From the NCBI GenBank assembly GCA_000690595.2, contig JHUT02000006.1:1-64000 (forward strand): 64,000 bases of DNA, given 5' to 3'. The notes below the pieces were generated by a model. The model saw nothing but the letters and a program-made list of their open reading frames with translations, was not told where the DNA came from and made no database searches. Shown piece after piece: positions 50,193-59,911 of the stretch. Position 1 is the first letter of the stretch, and the number at the start of each line of letters is the position of its first letter. The position numbers and the translations under genes were made by a program. Origin of the DNA: Natrinema mahii. Its GTDB lineage: Archaea > Halobacteriota > Halobacteria > Halobacteriales > Natrialbaceae.

Positions 50193-51275
50193 TCAGTCGG
50201 TCCGCAGAAACAGCGAGTCACACAGGGCGTCCGGCCCCTCCTCCTCGAGCAGTCGGCGCTGGCGGTCCGCGCCGCTCTCGCGCTCGTAGACCCGCTTGAT
50301 CCCGTCGATCCCGAGCCGTTCGCACTCGCGGTCGACGAGTTCGCCCAGGTCGACGGTCCCCTCGAGGTCGCGGTCGATGAACGAGGCATCCTGTCCGTAC
50401 CGGATCGCGCGCCACTTGTTCTCGTCGAGCAGTTCCCGCCGGTGGTCGTGACCGGTCGCGCCGTCTTCGTACTCCTCGGCCAGGGCACAGACGAGCGCGT
50501 GGGCGTACTCGACGAACGCCATCACGGCGTCGGGGTCGGCCTGACCGTCGGGCGTCCGCAACTCGACGGTGCCGTGGGCAGTGTGGGGCCGCACGTCGTA
50601 CCAGAGTTCGCCCCGATCGTTGATCGAGTCCGTCTCGAGCATCCGGCGCTCGAACCGGTCGAAGGCCTCGAAGTCCTCGAAGTGGGTCGGCATGCCGGTG
50701 TTTGGCAGCGCCTCGAAGATCTTCGCGCGGGCCGACTGGAGCCCGGTGTCGAACCCGTTCCAGTACGGCGAGTTCGCGGACAGCGCCAGCATGATCGGGA
50801 CGTACCACCGCAGTTCGTTGGCGATCCAGACCGCCTTGTCGGCGTCGTCGACGCCGACGTGGACGTGGACCCCCGCGGTCGTGTTCCGGTGCTGGGGGTA
50901 CTGGATCCGGTCGAGCTGTGCCCGATAACGGGGCTTCTCGGCGTGTTCGAGTTCCTGCCACTTCGCGAGCGGGTGGAGGCCCGCGGCGGCGATCCGGTAG
51001 CCGTGGGCCTTGGCGTGGTCGACTAACGCCTGCCGGATCGCAAGCAGCGAGTCGCGGGCGTCGTCGGGGTCCTCGATCAGCGGCGTCTGGGTCTCGATGA
51101 CGAACTTGAACAGTTCGTGATCGAGTCGGCCCTCGAGGATCTCGGGTGGGTCGTGTTCGTAGACGAGGTCGTCGGTCCCGCTGGTGGGGCGACCGTCCTC
51201 GTCGACGACGAAACACTCCTCCTCGATCCCCAACGTACCCATGCGCGTAAACGACTCTCGGGACCCGCGTTCCAT
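50193..51275 (-). CDS. gshA: Glutamate-cysteine ligase, haloarchaeal type
   Basis: 361 residues from ATG 51275 ([26 protein letters not shown]); further upstream frame is Arg-rich shadow. YbdK/GCS2-type features: [71 protein letters not shown]. Halophilic archaea use gamma-glutamylcysteine as a main thiol, and this family's member makes it from glutamate and cysteine with ATP. No glutathione synthetase is nearby, as expected. TATA-like ttaaatac? region upstream around 51295. Confidence 0.85.
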   Translation of the reverse strand: MERGSRESFTRMGTLGIEEECFVVDEDGRPTSGTDDLVYEHDPPEILEGRLDHELFKFVIETQTPLIEDPDDARDSLLAIRQALVDHAKAHGYRIAAAGLHPLAKWQELEHAEKPRYRAQLDRIQYPQHRNTTAGVHVHVGVDDADKAVWIANELRWYVPIMLALSANSPYWNGFDTGLQSARAKIFEALPNTGMPTHFEDFEAFDRFERRMLETDSINDRGELWYDVRPHTAHGTVELRTPDGQADPDAVMAFVEYAHALVCALAEEYEDGATGHDHRRELLDENKWRAIRYGQDASFIDRDLEGTVDLGELVDRECERLGIDGIKRVYERESGADRQRRLLEEEGPDALCDSLFLRTD

Positions 51276-51361
51276 CGTATCGCCTTTTCGACGCCGACAG
51301 TAAATACGGTTTGGAGTCGGAGCGTTCGGCCGGAACGTGGGCCGGCCGCGCGCTCGCGCGA

Positions 51362-52954
51362 TCAGGACGTGACGGTCTCGGGCTCGGGCTCGTCGGCGGT
51401 CTCGTCCTCGCGGAGTTTGAACTTCTGGACCTTCCCGCTGGGGTTCTTGGGGAGTTCGTCGACGAAGTAGTAGGTCCGGGGGCGCTTGAAGTCGGCCAAC
51501 TGGTCGCTCTCGCGGACGAACGCGTCGAGATCGGCCGCCTCGACGCCGTCGGCGACGACGTAGGCGGCGACCCGCTCGCCCCACTCGTCGTCGGGTTCGC
51601 CGACGACGGCCGCCTCCGCGACGGCGTCGTGGGCGAACAGTGCGTCCTCGACCTCGGCCGGATAGACGTTCTCGCCGCCGGAGACGATCATGTCGTCCTT
51701 GCGATCGACGACGTAGAGGTAGCCATCATCGTCGCGGTAGCCCAGATCGCCGGTGTAGTACCAGGTCGTGCCGTCGGCCTCGCGCAGCGACTCCGCGGTC
51801 GCCTCCGGTCGGTTCCAGTACTCGCGCATCGTACAGGGGCTGGCGATTAGGATCTCGCCGATCTCGCCGGGCTCGACTTCGGCGTCCGGGTCCGCGTCGG
51901 GCTCGACGATCCGCAGCCGGTGGTTGAGCGCCGGGAGGCCGGCCGAGCCCTGCTTCGAGAGCTGGTCCTCCGGGGGCTGGAAGACGCCGGCGGGGCCGAT
52001 TTCGGTCATCCCGTAGGCCTGGAGGTAGTCATCACAGAGGTGTTCCCGGCAGTTCGCGAGGACCTGTTCCGGCATCGGAGCCGCGCCGTAGAGGCCGAGT
52101 CGGAGCGAGGCAACGTCGACGTCCGCTTCGGCGGCGGTCATCGACAGCGCGTTCCAGGCCGTCGGGGCCGCAAAGAGGAGCGTGACGCCGTGTTCCTCGA
52201 CGGCCTCGAGGGCCGCCCCCGGCTCGAACTCGTGGTGGATGACGCTGGTCGCGCCGCGGTGGATCCGCGGGAAGAGGTTACAGTGGAGTTCGGCGCAGTG
52301 ATACAGCGGCATCACCGACAGCCCGACGTCGTCGCGGGTCATCTGTCCCTCCGCGATACACAGGAGGTTGTGTTCGACCATATCGCGGTGTTCGTGGACG
52401 ACGCCCTTCGGCCGGCCCGTAGTGCCGGAGGTGTAGATGAAGGCGTACACGTCGTCCTCGGCGACGCGGACGTCGGGCCGCTCGGCCGAGCCCGACTCGA
52501 GCAGGTCGTAGAACCCGCGGGCGTAGTCGGGGACCGCCTCGCGGTCGTCGTCGATGAACACGTACTCCGAGACGGTCGCGAGATCGGGTTTCGCGCCCTC
52601 GACGGCCTCGCGGGTCTCGGCCTCGAACAGCACCAGCTCGGCCTCGGCGTCGGTGACGATGTACTCGATCTCCCCCGCCGGCAGCCGGAAGTTCAGCGGG
52701 GTAAAGACCGCGCCGATCTTCGCGCAGGCGTAGACCGTCAGGGCCATCTCGGAGCCGTTGTACAACACCGTCGCGACCCGGTCCCCTTTCTCGATGCCGG
52801 CCTCGAGCAAGGCGTTGGCCAGCCGATTTACCCGCTCGTCGAACTCGGCGTAGGTCCAGCGCTGGTCCTTGCGCGGATAGACGATCGCGTCCCGGTCCGG
52901 GTGGCGCTCGACCGTTCCCTCGAGCGTGTCGCCGATAGTGTGGTGTTCTGACAT
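51362..52954 (-). CDS. Acyl-CoA synthetase / AMP-dependent ligase (long-chain type)
   Basis: 530 residues from ATG 52954 ([19 protein letters not shown]). The ANL motifs are intact: P-loop [16 protein letters not shown] (near 185), [10 protein letters not shown] (near 305), [37 protein letters not shown] (near 400-435) and the C-terminal Lys in [10 protein letters not shown]. It activates a carboxylic acid to acyl-CoA via an acyl-AMP; substrate length is unknown. Upstream AT-rich atatagtagttagtatg provides a good promoter at about 52979-52995. Confidence 0.9.
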   Translation of the reverse strand: MSEHHTIGDTLEGTVERHPDRDAIVYPRKDQRWTYAEFDERVNRLANALLEAGIEKGDRVATVLYNGSEMALTVYACAKIGAVFTPLNFRLPAGEIEYIVTDAEAELVLFEAETREAVEGAKPDLATVSEYVFIDDDREAVPDYARGFYDLLESGSAERPDVRVAEDDVYAFIYTSGTTGRPKGVVHEHRDMVEHNLLCIAEGQMTRDDVGLSVMPLYHCAELHCNLFPRIHRGATSVIHHEFEPGAALEAVEEHGVTLLFAAPTAWNALSMTAAEADVDVASLRLGLYGAAPMPEQVLANCREHLCDDYLQAYGMTEIGPAGVFQPPEDQLSKQGSAGLPALNHRLRIVEPDADPDAEVEPGEIGEILIASPCTMREYWNRPEATAESLREADGTTWYYTGDLGYRDDDGYLYVVDRKDDMIVSGGENVYPAEVEDALFAHDAVAEAAVVGEPDDEWGERVAAYVVADGVEAADLDAFVRESDQLADFKRPRTYYFVDELPKNPSGKVQKFKLREDETADEPEPETVTS

Positions 52955-53348
52955 ACCACGCTCGCGTACCACGACCGATCATATAGTAGTTAGTATGCGG
53001 CCGTTCGTCCGTGGCTCGACGGATTTGTCTCGTCGGAGTCGGGTGCCGCGACAACAGGGCCGGGGTGGCCCGGGTGGGACTCGATAACTCAGTGACTAGT
53101 TGAAGCCGCTCCCACGAACGGCTGCGTTAACACCCCACACGAACGGTCATGAGTGTACCGGCTGGGTTCGCCCCTCGAGCGGAGAAAGAAATCCCGCCGG
53201 ACGTTATTGCCCACTACTCGAGGCTCGAGCCCGGTCTCGCAGGGCGTGGGTGCGCACACTCGACTCTTGGGAACTAATTCGAGACCACAGCGGAGCGTCT
53301 CCGGCCGATCAGTGTACTTGTACCGGAATCGAATCGCGGTGGGCCCCC
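52955..53348. other. Intergenic region, no gene seen
   Basis: 394 bp between the acyl-CoA synthetase start and the fibrillarin stop. The first 40 bases hold the promoter of the synthetase. The rest (53000-53348) is mixed composition with no convincing frame, RNA or repeat; the long open frames through it are continuations of shadow frames. Confidence 0.4.
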
Positions 53349-53981
53349 TTACAGCGGCCGCGCGACGATCCCGAGGTGATCCGTATGATAGCGCTCGAGC
53401 CGTTCCGTCTCCACGACCTCGTACCCCTCCTCCAGTTCCGCCCGAACGTCCTCGAACACGTCTTCCGGGGCTCGAGTCACGTCCTCGCTCCGGGCCTTCA
53501 CAGCCAGCAGCAATCGCCCGTCATCGGCCAGGAACTGCCGGTTTTCGAGCGCCACCCGCGCTTGCCCTCTCGTCGCCACGTCCTGTACGATGACGTCGAC
53601 GTCGGATTCGACGACGTGGGCGTAGCTCTCGGGTTTCCGGGCGTCTTTCAGCAGCGGGAAGAGCCGGTCGCGCGACTCGGCGGCCTCGAGCAGGTCCCGG
53701 GCCGGCCGGGCGGCGAACTCGACGGCGTAGGTCGGGCCGGCGAAGTCGGCCACGTGGCTCACGGTCGTGCCGCTTGCGGCCCCCAGATAGAGGACCGTCT
53801 CGCCGCCCGCGAGGCCGGTGTCCATGCCCAGCTCGAGCATCGCGCCGAGCTTGGACCGGTTCGGGTTCCACGCGCGCCACTCGCCATCTGTGGGCTCGCC
53901 GTAGACCGGTTCCCCGCGGGTCGCGAGTCGTTCCGTGCCGTCGAACGCGCGGCGCTCGACCCCCGTCGGAAGCTCACTCAT
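53349..53981 (-). CDS. flpA: Fibrillarin-like rRNA/tRNA 2'-O-methyltransferase
   Basis: 210 residues from ATG 53981 (MSELPTGVERRAFDGTERLAT). AdoMet-binding GETVLYLGAASGTTVSHVADFAG near 70, VDVIVQDVATRGQARVALEN, and LLLAVKARSEDVT with the catalytic K. Together with Nop5 and L7Ae it forms the box C/D ribonucleoprotein that methylates RNA at guide-defined sites, including those of the tRNA-Trp intron guide in this window. Its start codon overlaps the end of the Nop5 gene by eight bases, so it is translated in the same operon. Confidence 0.95.
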   Translation of the reverse strand: MSELPTGVERRAFDGTERLATRGEPVYGEPTDGEWRAWNPNRSKLGAMLELGMDTGLAGGETVLYLGAASGTTVSHVADFAGPTYAVEFAARPARDLLEAAESRDRLFPLLKDARKPESYAHVVESDVDVIVQDVATRGQARVALENRQFLADDGRLLLAVKARSEDVTRAPEDVFEDVRAELEEGYEVVETERLERYHTDHLGIVARPL

Positions 53982-54864
53982 CGTCGGTACCTCCGTCGGT
54001 CGCGGCGTCCCCATCCTCGGCGTTCCGCGCCTGGATCGTCTCGATCCGCTCGGCGAGTTCCGCCTCGAGTTCCGGTTTCAGTTCGCCGGAGTAGTGATCG
54101 ACGCGGGCGGCGATGGCGAGTTTCCCGGCCACCGCACGCGCCGCGGAGCCGCGCTCGTCGGGGTGGGTCCCCCGAACCGCGTCGTGGGTGTAGATGATCC
54201 CGTGCTTGGGCGAGGGCGCGTGGCCCCGCAGGTGGGCGAATAACGCGTCTTCCGCGCCCAGCACCTGCACCGTGCCGCTGGGTTTCTTCGCGAGTGCCTC
54301 GAGGCCGCCGGCAAGCGAGATCAGCCGCGCCGCCAACACGGGGTCGGCCAGCGCCGAGAGGTTCGGCGCGACGGCCGGCGTCTGGCGCTCGACGAACTCC
54401 CGGAGTTCGTCGGCCTCGTCGGCGAGCCCTGCCACGCGTTCGGCCAGCGACCGAATCGCGGGCTCCTCGAGCCCGTCCTCGTCGCCGCTCGCCAGTCGTC
54501 GCGCGTACTCGACGCCGGTCCCCGCATCGGGGTCGACGGTGCCAGCCCACTCCGCCAAGCGTTCGGCGAGTTCGTTGGCCGTCCGCTCGCAGTCGTCCAT
54601 CGCTCTGATCGCGTGGACCAGCTGCTGGTCGTCGGCTCGCTCGCGCTTGCGGACCGCCGTTCGAGTCGCGGCCATCGTTGCCTCGTGAAGCCGGTCGTAG
54701 TAGTCGTCTCTCGAGTCGGCGTAGCCGTCCTCGACGGCTGTGGCTGGCCACTCCCGCGGCGCTTCGGCCCTGCCCTCGGTGATCGCGTCGGCGGCGGCCT
54801 CGAGATCCCCTGGCTGTAGGTCAGAGAACCAGCCCGCCGTCGCGGCGTCGGTCTCGTCGGTCAT
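53974..54864 (-). CDS. NOP5/NOP56 family protein (box C/D RNP scaffold)
   Basis: 296 residues. The N-terminal domain that holds fibrillarin and the coiled coil (ADDQQLVHAIRAMDDCERTANELAERL) are followed by the Nop domain: APNLSALADPVLAARLISLAGGLEALAKKPSGTVQVLGAEDALFAHLRGHAPSPKHGIIYTHDAVRG, which binds the guide RNA and L7Ae. The tail is acidic. The eight-base overlap with fibrillarin reflects co-translation. Shorter N-terminal domain than in thermophiles, as usual in haloarchaea. Confidence 0.92.
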   Translation of the reverse strand: MTDETDAATAGWFSDLQPGDLEAAADAITEGRAEAPREWPATAVEDGYADSRDDYYDRLHEATMAATRTAVRKRERADDQQLVHAIRAMDDCERTANELAERLAEWAGTVDPDAGTGVEYARRLASGDEDGLEEPAIRSLAERVAGLADEADELREFVERQTPAVAPNLSALADPVLAARLISLAGGLEALAKKPSGTVQVLGAEDALFAHLRGHAPSPKHGIIYTHDAVRGTHPDERGSAARAVAGKLAIAARVDHYSGELKPELEAELAERIETIQARNAEDGDAATDGGTDDE

Positions 54865-55089
54865 TGTGACAGGGTAGACCCCGTGGTTGTAAATGCGTTC
54901 CCGAAACGACGAGCGGGCAGGTCCGCGGTCCGAACAGTGCCGTCTCAGTCAGAGGAAACGCCGACAGCCGTCGAGGACGTGGTGCTTACTCAGGCACACT
55001 TCGATGCGGCACTCGAGGGACTCCGTGGCGAAGACGACGACAGCGCGGAAGTCGACGTACTCGAGCCGCGGAAAACGGAACCGAGTCGC
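54865..55089. other. Intergenic region with a possible AAA-ATPase tail remnant
   Basis: 225 bp. On the + strand, from about 54937 (GTG), a short run VEDVVLTQAHFDAALEGLRG is reminiscent of the C-terminal helices of AAA+ ATPases (Cdc48-like 'T-x-x-H-F-x-x-A-L-x-x-L'). It has no start-to-stop gene of its own: its frame runs on as a shadow through the opposite DUF63 gene. Either a decayed fragment or coincidence. Confidence 0.25.
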
Positions 55090-56217
55090 TTACACGCCGA
55101 ACGTCGCCCGCAGCATGTCGCGGGTCCCGGGCCCGAGGCCGACGGCCACGACGGTGATCATGAGCAAGACGGCATAGCGCGGGCTGTCCTCGAAGACCGT
55201 CTCGTCGAAGATCCAGATGACGAAGACGGCGGCGGCGAGTTTCACCAGCAGGAACGGCCACGCGGAGCCGGTCGCCGACACTACGCTCGCGGGCAACACG
55301 TCCGCGGTCGTGTTGGCGATCGCGCGGTTGATCGGGTGTTTCGGGACGAGGTTGGCCGGGAGCCCGAGCGTCGTCGCCCAGTCGAGCCCGATCACGTTCG
55401 CGACCCCGTCGACTGCGTGGGCCCAGATGACCACGATCCCCATGTTCCGGGTACCGCGGTTCAGTTCGGGCGCGTATCGCTCGATGCCGATCCACGTGAC
55501 CGCCGTCGCGACAGTCGCTCCGATGAGGATGACCACCGGGATCAGCGGATAGAACTCCGAATACGGCTCCGTCGCCGCCGTGTAGGCCAGATACGCGATC
55601 GTGACCGTCAGCACGGCGGTCCCGATGCCGGCCAGGGGATACTCGTAGCCCGAAACGTAGTCGTTGCGCTCGAGCCAGACCGAGGTCACGACCGCAAAGA
55701 GCGCGATAAAGAAGACGGTGAAGTAGATCAGCGGGCTGATGATGAAGCCCGACCACGGCAGCTGGATGGCCATCTCGCCGCTGTACTCGTAGGCGGCGGC
55801 GTTGGCGTCCTCGACGACCCGCAGGGCGCCGCCAAAGAGCATGAACGGGAACAGGGCGAAAAAGCCCGCACGATACCGCTCGATCCCGAGCCGGCGCACG
55901 AGGAAGATGATCCCGATCAGCAACAGGACCAGCGTGGGGATGTAGCCGGCGTAGGAGACGAACGTGTAGCCGGGCTCGGCCGTCGGGCCGGCGTCGGTGG
56001 CCGCTTCGGTGCAGGGAACCTGTTCGCCGCCGGCCCAGGCGACGCAGTTCCAGCTGTGTGCGTCGGCGACGACGGGCCCCCAGAAGTACTGCCAGATGAA
56101 CTCGACGTACACCCGCTGGGGGAAGACCACCGCCCCGAGGGCGACGACGGCCACGAGCGTGGCGACGGTCGCGGCCCAGACGCGCTCGGCCCCGAACCGA
56201 TCGATGAAGTCGTCCAT
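55090..56217 (-). CDS. DUF63 family membrane protein
   Basis: 375 residues, about nine hydrophobic helices, [21 protein letters not shown] at the N-terminus. The DUF63 pattern includes [55 protein letters not shown] and [21 protein letters not shown]63 is an archaeal family of unknown function that often lies near cell-envelope or phosphatase genes, as here (inositol monophosphatase family follows upstream). Confidence 0.85.
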   Translation of the reverse strand: MDDFIDRFGAERVWAATVATLVAVVALGAVVFPQRVYVEFIWQYFWGPVVADAHSWNCVAWAGGEQVPCTEAATDAGPTAEPGYTFVSYAGYIPTLVLLLIGIIFLVRRLGIERYRAGFFALFPFMLFGGALRVVEDANAAAYEYSGEMAIQLPWSGFIISPLIYFTVFFIALFAVVTSVWLERNDYVSGYEYPLAGIGTAVLTVTIAYLAYTAATEPYSEFYPLIPVVILIGATVATAVTWIGIERYAPELNRGTRNMGIVVIWAHAVDGVANVIGLDWATTLGLPANLVPKHPINRAIANTTADVLPASVVSATGSAWPFLLVKLAAAVFVIWIFDETVFEDSPRYAVLLMITVVAVGLGPGTRDMLRATFGV

Positions 56218-56313
56218 ACCGGAACGCGGTAGTGGTGGCCGCTTACCGTTTCCGATTTCAGCCAGCCTGACACTCCGGCTCGCCCGTCGACCAGCGCCGT
56301 GGGACGGACCGTC

Positions 56314-57111
56314 TCAGCCGTCGATCTCCCGGGCCGCCGCGAGGACGGCGTCGTGAATCTCGCCGTTCGAGGCGACCAGTCCCTCGCTGTCGTGTCGCCA
56401 GCGATCCCCCGCGAGGTCGGTGACGACGCCGCCGGCCTCGCGGACCATGCCGACGCCGGCGACGGTGTCCCAGGGGTTGGCCCGCACGTTGGTCAGCGTC
56501 CCCTCGAGCGCGCCCGAGGCGACCATCGCCAGCTCGAGCTGGGCGCAGCCGTACCGGCGCATGTCGTCGAACCGCTGGACGATCGCCCGGGTTGCGGCGG
56601 CGTACTCGTCGCGTCGGTCGCGGCTCCACCAGAACGTCGGGCAGACGGTGGCGGCCGCGGGGTCGCGACAGTCGCTGACCGACAGGGGGTCGTCGTTGCG
56701 GGAGACGCCGTCGGGACCGAACCGGTAGACGTCCCCGAGCGCGGGGCAGTCGAACGCGGCGGCGACCGGCTCGCCGTCGATCACGGCCGCGACGGCGGTG
56801 CCGAACGCCCGGGACTCGGCGACGTAGTTGTTCGTCCCGTCGATGGGGTCGACGATCCAGGCCGGCCCCGATTCGGGAACCCGCTTCAGGGCGTCTTCCT
56901 CCTCGCCGACGACGGGATCGTCAGGGAACGACTCGCGGATCGTCTCGATGACCCGTTCCTGTGCGTCGCGGTCGACCTGCGTGACGACGTCCGTCTCCCG
57001 GTCTTTCGACTCGATCTCGAGGTCGGTCCGGAACGAGTCGGCCGCGACGGCGGCTCCCGCCGCGGCCGCGCGAACCGCGACGGCCTCGCGGCGGGACGTG
57101 GCTTCGCTCAT
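56314..57111 (-). CDS. Inositol monophosphatase/fructose-1,6-bisphosphatase family protein
   Basis: 265 residues. Metal-binding motifs are complete: VGEEEDA (motif 1, about 68), WIVDPIDGTNNYVAES (motif 2, about 84-99) and NPWDTVAGVGMVREAGG (motif 3, about 212). Archaeal members act as inositol monophosphatase, fructose-1,6-bisphosphatase or both; the sequence does not tell which. Transcribed toward the DUF63 gene with a 96-bp gap, perhaps one operon. The preceding DNA contains tRNA-Leu on the same strand. Confidence 0.88.
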   Translation of the reverse strand: MSEATSRREAVAVRAAAAGAAVAADSFRTDLEIESKDRETDVVTQVDRDAQERVIETIRESFPDDPVVGEEEDALKRVPESGPAWIVDPIDGTNNYVAESRAFGTAVAAVIDGEPVAAAFDCPALGDVYRFGPDGVSRNDDPLSVSDCRDPAAATVCPTFWWSRDRRDEYAAATRAIVQRFDDMRRYGCAQLELAMVASGALEGTLTNVRANPWDTVAGVGMVREAGGVVTDLAGDRWRHDSEGLVASNGEIHDAVLAAAREIDG

Positions 57112-57482
57112 GCCCGGTTTCGGTACCCGGGCCAGAAAAGTGGTCGTGGTGTCGCTCGACTGTGGCCGCGCGACGGCCCTGCCCTCGTGGCCTTCGCGTC
57201 ACTCGCCGGCTGCGTCCCGTGCCGCGGCTCACGAGACGGGAAAATCGCGCTCGCTCGTGAGCGCCACCGGCAGCGGCTCTCGAGTAAACGCATTGCTCGC
57301 TGTCCGGTTCGTCGGTCGGCAGAAGTTTGCGAGGGCAAGACGCTCCGTCTTGCCGCGCACTATGGTGAGTGCGAGGGGAGGGGATCGAACAACCTCCGAG
57401 AACCTGCGCGATGCGCAGAACCTCGGCGTCGTTCGATCCGCTCCCGTTGCATCTCGTTTGGCGCGTGTACGCCTCACTGCGA
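57112..57482. other. Intergenic region with copy of the tRNA-Leu 3' end
   Basis: 371 bp. No gene is supported. It includes the 21-bp duplication of the tRNA-Leu 3' end (57370-57390), followed by an imperfect hairpin, CCGAGAACCTGCGC...GCGCAGAACCTCGG (57397-57427). The open frames here are chance frames. Confidence 0.5.
57370..57390 (-). repeat. Duplicated 3' end of tRNA-Leu (att-like)
   Basis: 21 bp (tgcgaggggaggggatcgaac) identical to 57483-57503, which is the acceptor 3' strand and part of the T arm of tRNA-Leu. The copies are 113 bp apart, on the 3' side of the tRNA. The arrangement is the same as at tRNA-Trp (15489). Confidence 0.85.
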
Positions 57483-57565
57483 TGCGAGGGGAGGGGATCG
57501 AACCCACGAACTCCTACGAGAGCGGATCTTGAGTCCGCCGCCGTTGACCGCTTGGCTACCCTCGC
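57483..57565 (-). tRNA. trnL: tRNA-Leu (CAA)
   Basis: Read leftwards from 57565: acceptor GCGAGGG pairs with CCCTCGC, discriminator A at 57483. The anticodon stem GCGGA/TCCGC encloses loop CTCAAGA, anticodon CAA. The long variable arm (CTCTCGTAGGAG region) is class II, as for Leu. The T arm is GTGGGTTCGATCCC. No intron, CCA not encoded. 83 nt. Confidence 0.96.
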
Positions 57566-57690
57566 ACGCGTTTCCTACTGAGGCTGCCCCGGGGTTAAAT
57601 CGTCCGATTCGAGTCGGCGGTGCCCCGAAAACGGTTCGTTTCCGGCCCGTCACCGTCGGGTCCGCTGACGGCGAAGCGGGATGGTCCCGA

Positions 57691-57819
57691 TCAGGTGGCC
57701 CGCGTCTCGAGGTCGGCCTCGGTGTAGCGTCGGTCGCAGTTCAGACACTGGTAGTCGCCCTCGATATGGGCGTAGAGGCGTTCCCCGCAGTGCCGGCAGC
57801 GGCCGTACGGATGCTCCAT
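57691..57819 (-). CDS. 42-residue zinc-finger micro-protein
   Basis: [20 protein letters not shown] then [20 protein letters not shown]: two CxxC knuckles 17 residues apart, suited to one zinc ion. The composition is that of real haloarchaeal protein, and the family of such very short CPxCG-type proteins is abundant in haloarchaea. It is divergent from the DUF309 gene, with a shared AT-rich promoter area (ggaataaagg) around 57843-57860. Function unknown. Confidence 0.72.
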   Translation of the reverse strand: MEHPYGRCRHCGERLYAHIEGDYQCLNCDRRYTEADLETRAT

Positions 57820-57920
57820 ACTGCGACGTAAGGGACCTCATCGGAATAAAGGCGATGCTTACACGGATGCTGTTTGAAGTGACCGACGGAGGTTTCCGGC
57901 GCTCGGCCCTTCGGTCCGAC

Positions 57921-58406
57921 ATGGACGACCATACCCGGGACCCGACGGTCGAGTCGCCCGCCGGGACCCCGACCGGGTGGGATCCCGAGGCCGGCCGCTG
58001 GGAACACGCGACGCTCCGCCGGGCAACGGTCCACGGCGTCGCGTGCTACAACGCGGGCGCGTACCACGAGTCACACGACTGCTTCGAAGCGGAATGGTAC
58101 AATTACGGGCGCGGCTCCACCGAGAGCGCCTTCTGTCACGGACTCGTGCAGGTCGCAGCCGGTGCCTACAAGCACTTCGACTTCGGGAACGACGACGGGA
58201 TGCGGAGCCTGTTCGAGACCGCGCTGCAGTACCTCCGGGGCGTGCCCGACGACTACTACGGCGTCGACCTCCTCGCCGTCCGGACGACGCTGACCGACGC
58301 ACTCGAGGACCCCACGGTTCTCGAGGGCTGGCAAATCGACGTCGACGGGGAGGCCCCGATCGCAACCGACGCCGACTTCGCGTACGCCGCGGGGCTCGAA
58401 GAGTAG
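57921..58406 (+). CDS. DUF309 domain protein
   Basis: 161 residues from ATG 57921 ([20 protein letters not shown]). The DUF309 core is [54 protein letters not shown], helical, with H-E-x-x-E/D-like pattern and [11 protein letters not shown]. Function unknown, though widespread. A GTG at 57879, 27 bases from the TATA-like aataaagg, is an alternative leaderless start adding 14 residues; homologues as I recall them begin at MDDH. Confidence 0.82.
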   Translation: MDDHTRDPTVESPAGTPTGWDPEAGRWEHATLRRATVHGVACYNAGAYHESHDCFEAEWYNYGRGSTESAFCHGLVQVAAGAYKHFDFGNDDGMRSLFETALQYLRGVPDDYYGVDLLAVRTTLTDALEDPTVLEGWQIDVDGEAPIATDADFAYAAGLEE

Positions 58407-58474
58407 CGGCGAGCCGACGGTCGTTTCTCGAGACCCGAGCCAACATATATCACGGTTCGTATCGTTCTCCCGGT

Positions 58475-59911
58475 ATGTCATCCGAGACGGACCTCACGCG
58501 GCTCCCCGCGACAACCCTCGCGGCCCGCATCCGGAACGGCGACGTCACGGCGACCGAGGCGGTCGAGGCCCACCTCGAGCGGATCGACGAGCGCGACGAC
58601 GAGATCAACGCTTTCGTCACGGTCTGTGCGGACGAGGCGCGCGAGGCGGCGGCCGAAGCCGACGCCGCGCTCGAGGACGGTGCGGACGTAGGCCCGCTCC
58701 ACGGCGTCCCGCTCGCGCTGAAGGACCTGGGAGCGCTCAAGGCCGGCGTCCGGCACACGTACGGCTCGGCGCTGTTCGCCGACCACGTCGCCGACCGGAC
58801 CTCGGCGATCGTCGAGCGACTCGAGGACGCCGGCGCGATCGTGATCGGAAAGACGAACACGCCGGAGTTGGGCCACAAGGGGACGACCGACAACGAGGTG
58901 ATCGGGGCGACCGCGTCGCCAATCGATCCCGAACTGAACGCCGGCGGCTCTTCGGGCGGCTCGGCGGCGGCGCTGGCGGCCGGGATGGCCCCGATCGCGA
59001 CGGGCAGCGACGCGGGCGGGTCGCTTCGCATTCCCGCGGCGGCCTGCGGCGTCTACGGGTTCAAACCGACGTTCGGGCTGGTACCCGACGACGGCCGGCC
59101 GAGCGCGTTCGGGCGCGAACTCCAGCACACGACGAAGGGGCCGATGACCCGAACCGTCGCCGACGCCGCCCTGTTGCTGTCGCTGCTGGCCGATCCACAC
59201 CCCGACGATCCCAACAGCGTCCCCGTCGACATCGACTATCAGGGGGCCGTCGAGCGCCCGATCGACGACTACCGGATCGCCTACAGCCCCGATCTGGATG
59301 TCTTTCCCGTCGCCGACGAGGTACAGACGGTCGTCGACGAGGCAGTCGGTGCCTTGGCGGACGCGGGCGCGACAGTCGAGGAGATCAGCGTCGATCACGG
59401 CTACTCGATGGCCGAGTTGAGCGAGGCCGCGATGCCAGCCTACACGACTTCCGTCCTCGAGAGCACGACGGTCATGGAGGAGGCCCACGGCGTCGACTTT
59501 CGAGCACAGTCCGACGAGGTCTCGGACAGCCTGCTCGCGATGCTGCACGTCGCCGACGACCACGGGCCCGCGGACGTCGCCCGGTCGGGGATCGTCAGAA
59601 CGGGCGTGTACGACGCCGTGCAGGACGTGCTGGCCGACTACGACCTGCTCGTAACGCCGACGCTATCGCAGGCCGACGTCTCCCTCCACGCCGATCTCGA
59701 GGCCGAGGCCTGGGAGTGGCCCATGACCTGGCCGTTCAACTGGACCGGCCACCCCGTCGCTTCCGCCCCCGCCGGGCTGACCGACGGCGGCGGTCCCGTC
59801 GGCCTGCAACTGGTCGGCCGCCGCTTCGACGACGACGACGTTCTCGCGGCGAGCGCGGCCCTCGAGCGCGAGCGGCCGTGGGACGGGCTCTACGACTATA
59901 GTAGCCACTGA
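58475..59911 (+). CDS. Amidase signature family enzyme
   Basis: 478 residues. The Ser-cisSer-Lys triad is complete: Lys in GVPLALKDLG (near 87), then the signature GGSSGGSAAALAAGMAPIATGSDAGGSLRIPAAACG (near 155-190), with cis-Ser and nucleophile Ser. The protein resembles haloarchaeal amidases used for amide, aryl-acetamide or Glu-tRNA-Gln-like substrates; the GatA partner genes are absent, so a general amidase is likelier. Its last residues YDYSSH and the stop codon come from the dispersed palindrome copy 4. Confidence 0.9.
   Translation: MSSETDLTRLPATTLAARIRNGDVTATEAVEAHLERIDERDDEINAFVTVCADEAREAAAEADAALEDGADVGPLHGVPLALKDLGALKAGVRHTYGSALFADHVADRTSAIVERLEDAGAIVIGKTNTPELGHKGTTDNEVIGATASPIDPELNAGGSSGGSAAALAAGMAPIATGSDAGGSLRIPAAACGVYGFKPTFGLVPDDGRPSAFGRELQHTTKGPMTRTVADAALLLSLLADPHPDDPNSVPVDIDYQGAVERPIDDYRIAYSPDLDVFPVADEVQTVVDEAVGALADAGATVEEISVDHGYSMAELSEAAMPAYTTSVLESTTVMEEAHGVDFRAQSDEVSDSLLAMLHVADDHGPADVARSGIVRTGVYDAVQDVLADYDLLVTPTLSQADVSLHADLEAEAWEWPMTWPFNWTGHPVASAPAGLTDGGGPVGLQLVGRRFDDDDVLAASAALERERPWDGLYDYSSH

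Noticed and set aside
53981..54014. Fibrillarin start 11 codons upstream
   Set aside because: The MSELPTG start at 53981 fits the family and is closer to the Nop5 stop; the upstream codons lie in the Nop5 gene.
53100..54197. 365-codon + frame over fibrillarin/Nop5
   Set aside because: Antisense shadow of two well-defined genes.
57229..57581. Short frames around tRNA-Leu
   Set aside because: They overlap the tRNA and its duplicated end; no protein-like composition.
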